DNA of 64,000 nt from Selaginella moellendorffii (taxonomy: Eukaryota > Streptophyta > Lycopodiopsida > Selaginellales > Selaginellaceae). Numbering within the stretch: the stretch's first letter is position 1; each line of letters begins with the position of its first letter. The notes under the pieces were generated by a model that searched no databases, was not told the DNA's origin, and saw nothing but the letters and a program-made list of their open reading frames with translations. The position numbers were made by a program, and so were the translations under genes. Where the stretch lies: assembly GCF_000143415.4 (NCBI RefSeq), contig NW_003314354.1, forward strand, positions 38,575 through 102,574. The letters are read 5' to 3'. This document shows, one piece after another, positions 59,205 to 64,000 of this stretch.

Positions 59205-60676
59205 CTACTCAACAGCAACCGCTGGCCTGTCTTCGTCATCCACCTCCAGCTTAACATACTCTCGGTTTACTCGAGCAGCGTCCCTGTCCACCGGGTATTT
59301 GACGTAGAGCGCCGAGATGATCGCGATGCACGCCACAAATGGCACGGCAATGCAAAGAAACAGTCCCCGTGCCATTGCTCGTGCGTTTGCCCCGCCACCA
59401 CCATCCGGCTTGCTACTAAAACCGAAAACTTCCGAGAGTATTCCCACCAGAGGAGAGCCGACGGCCGCTACGGACTTCTCCAGGGCCATGTCCAGCGCGT
59501 ACACAGTCGTGCGGAGCTCCGCCGGTACAATCTCCGAGAAGATGGGCCAGTTCGTCGCGGGAGAGTTCCAAGACATGAGGAAGCCCATGGCGTAGAGGAC
59601 CAAGCCGTAAGCCCAGGCAAAAGATGGCCGGCTTGGAAGCCCAAGCAGGAGCAGTGCCGAGAGAGGAATCCCGACCCCGGCGCTAAACTGCGAGCAAGCG
59701 ATCCGGCCAGCGTTTGGAAACTTCGCTGCTGCAACGTCGCCAACCCATCCCCCGAAGACCGATCCAAATGCGTTGCCGATGGAGAGGAGTGCCACGCACA
59801 GAGCCGCCCTGGCATGCCCGAATCCCAGGAGCTCCAGCCAGAGCGTGAAGAAAACCATGGCGTTCCATGGCGTCTGACCGACCACCCCTTGTGCCACGAT
59901 GACTTGGAAAGTCCTCAAGCTCAGCACGGAACGCGTGCCTCGGATCATCTCTTTCGTTTTCTCGCTGACAGACCTGCGAAGATCATTGTCACCCATTGAG
60001 CAAGAACTTCAAGCAGCAACAACGATAAAAGAAACTTACGTGCAATTGCCCGACGATCTAGGCGGGGTTGGATCTTTGACGATGGCATAGACAATGATCC
60101 CGAGGAGCACGCTAAGTAGAGCGACGATGAAGAACGCCACCCTCCAGCCAGGAACTCCAGAGAAAACATTCGTGCCTGCGAGGAGTGTAGCAAAAACTCC
60201 TCCAAAGACTGTTCCCAGCTGGCCGGACGCGTGTAGCCAGCCAAAAGCCAGCCCTCTACTCTCCTCCTTGTGGCTATCGGCCACTAAAGACTGGATCGCT
60301 GGAACAACCACGGCAAGACCAATGCCATTCACTGCCCTGGCGATCACGGCCTATGGAAATTTTATCCTTCCAAAGCTTTCAGATTTCTTCTTACCTGCCA
60401 GTAGCTCCTGGAAATTCCCACTCCCGCCGTCGCCGCGCCCCACACCAGCGCGCCCAGGCCGACGATGTGCGCGCGATTGTAGGTCATGGCGAGATAGGCG
60501 GCGAGAGGCGACGCCAGGGCCTGGACGAGCGCGCGGACGAAGGTGAGCCATCCCAGGGCCGAGGGACCGATCCCAAAGCCTGCCGCGATCTCGGAGTACA
60601 CAGCCGGAACGAGCGCCTCGTCCGCTCGCTCCATCATCGCAGCGGCGTTGAGCGCCAAAGACATCCGCCAGTCCAT
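59205..60676 (-). CDS. Major facilitator superfamily transporter, three exons
   Basis: Exons 60395-60676, 60040-60350 and 59205-59973; introns of 44 nt (60351-60394) and 66 nt (59974-60039), both GT-AG, frame kept. Predicted product 453 residues with about 12 hydrophobic spans, typical of MFS. I chose ATG 60676 because MDWRMSLALNAAAMMERADEALVPAVY matches the usual start of this plant group, where 'MERADE' closes helix 1. Other hallmarks: PLAAYLA.TYNRAHI, VARAVNGIGLA-type helix 4, and LVADSHKEESRGLAFGWL in the loop-plus-helix 5 region. The group (UNE2-like, related to spinster) probably moves small organic solutes or ions; the substrate cannot be told. It is GC-rich, unlike its surroundings, and intact: the only clear host gene here. 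Confidence 0.85.
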
Positions 60677-61079
60677 AGTTTCCCGCTTATACCCTAAAAT
60701 TGTTTGAAGGTTTAGAAATGCGACGGATTCGTGACAATTGCTGCAGCTGTTCATTGTCCAATCTCGTTAGCATCTGTGTCCCTTTTGTGGTTGTGGCCTA
60801 CCTTTGTCCGGTTGCCATGTTTTGTCACAGATGAATGCTATGTCCCCCTCTGCAGCTGCGGTAGTAGTTCGTGTTCGCGATGGTGGGCATCAATTCTGTT
60901 ATAGCAGCTGAGCTCCATCTCAGAAATAGGCAGAGTTGATTTGGCCTCGGAGGCAAATGGTGGAGATCAGCCACCCACAGAACCGGAGAGTGTTGGAGCT
61001 TGGTTTTTGATGATTGGCCACTGAACGGGACGCAGAGACTTATAGTGGAGCTAGGCTGACAACTGAGACCGTGAGAGGA
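60677..61079. other. 5' region of the transporter gene
   Basis: No repeat family or other gene is seen; it should hold the transporter's promoter and 5' UTR. No TATA box is convincing. Confidence 0.4.
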
Positions 61080-62400
61080 GACTCTACCCAACTTGCTTCG
61101 AGCAAGCTGGGGACATTGAGCATTTGATCAACGATTGTGCTCCATATGTCTCTTGTGGTGGTTTGTAAGGAGAACCATTGCTACAAGGCTTGCCACATTC
61201 AGAACTCTAGTCAGTTTATCAATTCAGTGTACAGTGTTTCAAGATTGCGTCCAAGCTTCTCTATCCATGTCTTGAGCTTGCTTCACCACCCTTTCCCTAG
61301 AGTCTCAGCCATCTATGCTAGGATCTCTAGAGGGAGAAGGCTGGTTTCGAGGATTAGAATTGGGTAAGTTGTCCTGTACATGCTGAATTCTGCTGCCAAG
61401 AAGCGTTTGTTGATCTAGTTTGTCCCACATTGACTGGGCCCTAACATTTGGCATTGTACAATGCAGTCGCTATGACTTTTGTCATGTAGTATGTCCGCTT
61501 TACCCCCCATCTGTGGACTTTTCCCTGGTGACAGTAAGATTGGTGCTCATGATGCTATCATGATTCTCTCCTCTCGGAAACTTGTGGTCTACTGTGTAGC
61601 CAAGGTATTTTTATGTAGTTGCCTTTGTATATGAGCACACTTGGTATCTGGCCCAAATACCATCACCTATGAGCCCTATTTCATTGCAGAATGCAACTAA
61701 AGTGTCAAACTAGCTGGTGGTCTTTGGGCTTTTGGATGGTGGCCAGTAGTAGAACTGAATAAGCCAAAATAGTGTGGGAGAGAGGGGGCATCCTTGTCTA
61801 ACTCTAGTGTCACAGTTTTCACGTGCTTGTTTGAGGACATCCGCTTGCACGTTCTTGTATAACAATTGGATCATCTTTATCAGCTTAGGTGGAATATTGA
61901 ACTAGTAGAGATGCTGAAAGAGTTTAGCTTGTGACATTGAATGCCTTGGCAATGTCCACATAGCCCATGTAAACACAGTTAAATTGTTTTGAAGTGTCAC
62001 TTGGAGGGTGACCATGCAGGGCGTGAATCCCACCTGTCCCCTGGCTCTACAGCCATTCGTCCTTGTCCATGTCACTAGGTGGTCAGCCACCTTTGCAAGG
62101 AGCTTGGTGAAGATTGTTGATATCATAGGTGTGATGGTTCGACAGGAGTGTTGGGTCTCCTGCATAGTAGATCAAGACAACTCTGTTAATGTTCCATATG
62201 GACGCTCCATTGTCTCATTGAAGAGTTGACACAAGATGGGGACCAACCAGTCGGCATCCAACGTTTGTAAAAACAGGGCTGTGAATCTGCATATGTCAGC
62301 CACTTTCCAAACTCCTTCACCTAAGCTATGGTGATACCTAGCATCTCTGTCCACTAGAACTGTTCTGGCAATGTGCTCCCAAGCTTGTATATCTGTCATA
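61080..62400 (-). pseudogene. Non-LTR (LINE) reverse transcriptase remnant
   Basis: Minus-strand pieces in LINE order: ITPMISTIFTKLLAKVADHL (62080-62140), NGCRARGQVGFTP (62020-62055), then TRVRQGCPLSPTLF (about 61765-61805), a signature of non-LTR RTs, and a damaged FADD-like motif near 61550-61565. Frameshifts and stops separate them. 61080-61480 may be a degraded 3' part; that limit is uncertain. Confidence 0.68.
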
Positions 62401-63608
62401 TATGCTGGATCTAAAGCTCTGCATTCTCAATGACTACTGGCAGTAAAATGAAGTGCCAATTACAGTAAATTGATAATACTTTCTTTCTTCTGTAAATAAT
62501 ACTAAATTTTTATTATTTTGCAGATTAATAATGCAATATTGTGTATATAATATTATTTTACCATTTAATAAAACATTTCAAAATAATCTTTTTGATATGT
62601 CCACATAATATTGAGTTTAAAAATTGAACTTTATGCAAAAAATAATCAGAAAAACCTGCATTAAAAATTATTTGAGCAATTTGACATTTTAGTAATATTA
62701 ACAGAATGAATTACTAATGCATAATAAATTAAATACTTATTAGATATTATTTTACATTCATAGACTGGGCTTTAAGTAAATCCTTTAAGTTTTTTATTAA
62801 TACTTCTTTTATTGACCATTTTAGACCTCTAAATATATAATTATCTTTTGTATTTCAATTTGAACAATATCCAATAGTAAAATGTTATATTCTTATTACA
62901 ATATCCACCATCAATATCTATTAGAATTTGAGTTAGATACTATATAGTTTTCATATTCATTGATAATGGTGTTAATATCATTTTCAGTAAGTATATTATT
63001 TCTCCCTCATATTAAATTTATTATTCCAAAAATAAATTTTATTTAAGAAATAAAAATATTATTTAAATATGATCCATTTAATATTTACACATATAAAGGA
63101 AAAATAATAGTGATTAAATAAATATTATATTGTGAGGTCCAAGTGTACGGCTACAATGCTATATCCTAATATTAGCATAGTGTGATTTTGGTAGTCATCA
63201 GATTGGTTTTAATTTGGACTAGTCATTCCTATATATAAACTAAAGTTTTTGGGTTAATTAATATGCACATTTTTTGTATTCCCTTTCCATATTTCATACA
63301 TTCATATTAGTGGAATTAAGGGGTAATTTTGATTGTCCCTAAGGAGTGTTTGGATTTGGGATTTTGGTTTAAATCTTGCTTTTACATCGTTTAGATTTAG
63401 TTTTTTCTATTTCCTATTTTTTGTTCTTTCCTTTCGGGATTTTAGATTAAATTTAACTTTGTATTGTCTAAATCTCCTTTTCCTTCTAACTTTTTTTTTT
63501 TAATTTTCTTTTGCTCTTTCCTTTTTATTCATCTTTATGGCAGAGCAATAGTCTCCTCCTCCTTTGATTCTATAGTAGCAGTTAGTGCAATTGCTTGATG
63601 CTATGTGA
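62401..63608. other. Very AT-rich stretch; possible LTR near its end
   Basis: 62460-63130 is extremely AT-rich with no frame or repeat I recognise. 63134-63300 (TGTGAGGTCCAAG..., TATATATAAAC near 63232) and a pyrimidine-rich leader to 63540 could be the LTR and leader of the gag-bearing element that follows; no second copy is in the window. Confidence 0.35.
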
Positions 63609-64000
63609 TTGCAGTTGAACAATCAAACTCAGTTGATGGCGGGATTCACAATATATGGTATAACTCCTCCTACTCTTGATGTTAATCCTCGTGTTCAGCC
63701 AAAGTTTTTTTGTGGGAATCTTAGGGATGATGTGTACTATTGGTTTAATCACTTCACAATGATTGCCACATATTATTCTTGGGATGATGCTCGATGTTTA
63801 CATGAGTTTTCCACGTGTCTCCAAGGGATAGTGCTGCAGTGGTATAATAGTTTAAGTGCAGCCACTTATGGGGATTGAAGTATTCTCTCAGATGTTTTCA
63901 AATATGCATTCAGATATGTTAACGATTGTGATGATGCCTTCCAACAATTGTATCATTTTTGTCAAGGACCATCTACATCGGTGATGCAATTTAGCATTCA
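63609..64000 (+). pseudogene. Gypsy gag fragment, runs off the window
   Basis: QPKFFCGNLRDDVYYWFNHFTMIATYYSWDDARCLHEFSTCLQGIVLQWYNSL (positions 63700-63860, quoted in parts: the WF.HF, WDDA and A/V.QWY motifs) is the core of plant gypsy gag capsid. A TGA at 63876-63878 stops it, but coding-like sequence (SDVFKYAF..., QLYHFCQG) continues in frame to the window edge. Part of an element continuing beyond 64000. Confidence 0.65.

Noticed and set aside
59142-59999. 285-codon plus-strand frame over the transporter
   Set aside because: GC-rich antisense shadow with arginine/histidine-rich, domain-free product; the minus strand encodes the membrane protein with consistent splice sites.
1-64000. tRNA, rRNA or other structural RNA genes
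   Set aside because: I looked for cloverleaf-type and rRNA-like sequence and saw none; the tRNA-like matches are retrotransposon primer sites only 12 bases long.

Overview
This is a plant nuclear window made almost entirely of nested transposable elements, with one convincing host gene: a three-exon transporter at 59205-60676 on the minus strand. Its introns are 44 and 66 nt, and the larger DNA transposons have introns of 38-57 nt. Together with TTTAGGG telomere-type repeats, tRNA-iMet primer sites and plant-type MFS sequence this suggests a land plant with unusually short introns. A lycophyte such as Selaginella is my best guess (inference, not proven).

Layout. 1-4084: AT-rich decayed gypsy-like gag/protease remains. 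4085-14797: two related noncoding LTR retrotransposons ('LTR-1'). The younger (6944-13912, minus) is inserted into the LTR of an older inverted copy, with TGGAG target duplications. 14798-18576 and 25275-30080: pieces of a second noncoding LTR family ('LTR-2'). 18577-25274 (E1) and 30081-46584 (E2): two large terminal-inverted-repeat DNA transposons that share modules. 46585-47310: more LTR-2-type fragments. 47311-51230: a promoter-like stretch and a decayed multi-exon gene. 52211-53080: an unassigned, possibly Crinkler-like fragment. 53905-58798: a decayed Ty3/gypsy element with very short LTRs, minus. 59205-60676: MFS transporter. 61080-62400: non-LTR (LINE) reverse transcriptase remains. 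63609-64000: start of a gypsy gag.

The main find is the E1/E2 pair. Shared reading frames imply an ancestral element ordered TIR-D-T-X-N-P-C-A-TIR. T is a large DDE-type transposase-like gene. X is a GC-rich central region with a telomere-like tract and divergent promoters. N-P-C-A is one long, many-intron gene ('gene 2') encoding a leader, a ParB/sulfiredoxin-like domain, an acidic and proline-rich middle, and an FCP1-like phosphatase at the end. In the window these modules are rearranged. E1 reads A'-C'-P-C-D' and E2 reads D-T'-X-N-P-N'-X'-T-A, so each is an almost perfect palindrome around the same 1259-bp P segment with unlike ends.

Scattered through E1 and E2, and not seen outside them, are about 35 copies of a 22-bp palindrome (half-site ATGGCRTGWGG plus its reverse complement). 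They lie in several of gene 2's tiny introns, in a long 5' intron, in both central arms, and in two coding exons. A palindrome family next to a ParB-like protein suggests a parS-like binding-site system; this is a hypothesis.

Reading frames in both elements carry a few stops and one lost splice site. Most are C-to-T or G-to-A changes, so both copies look recently inactivated.
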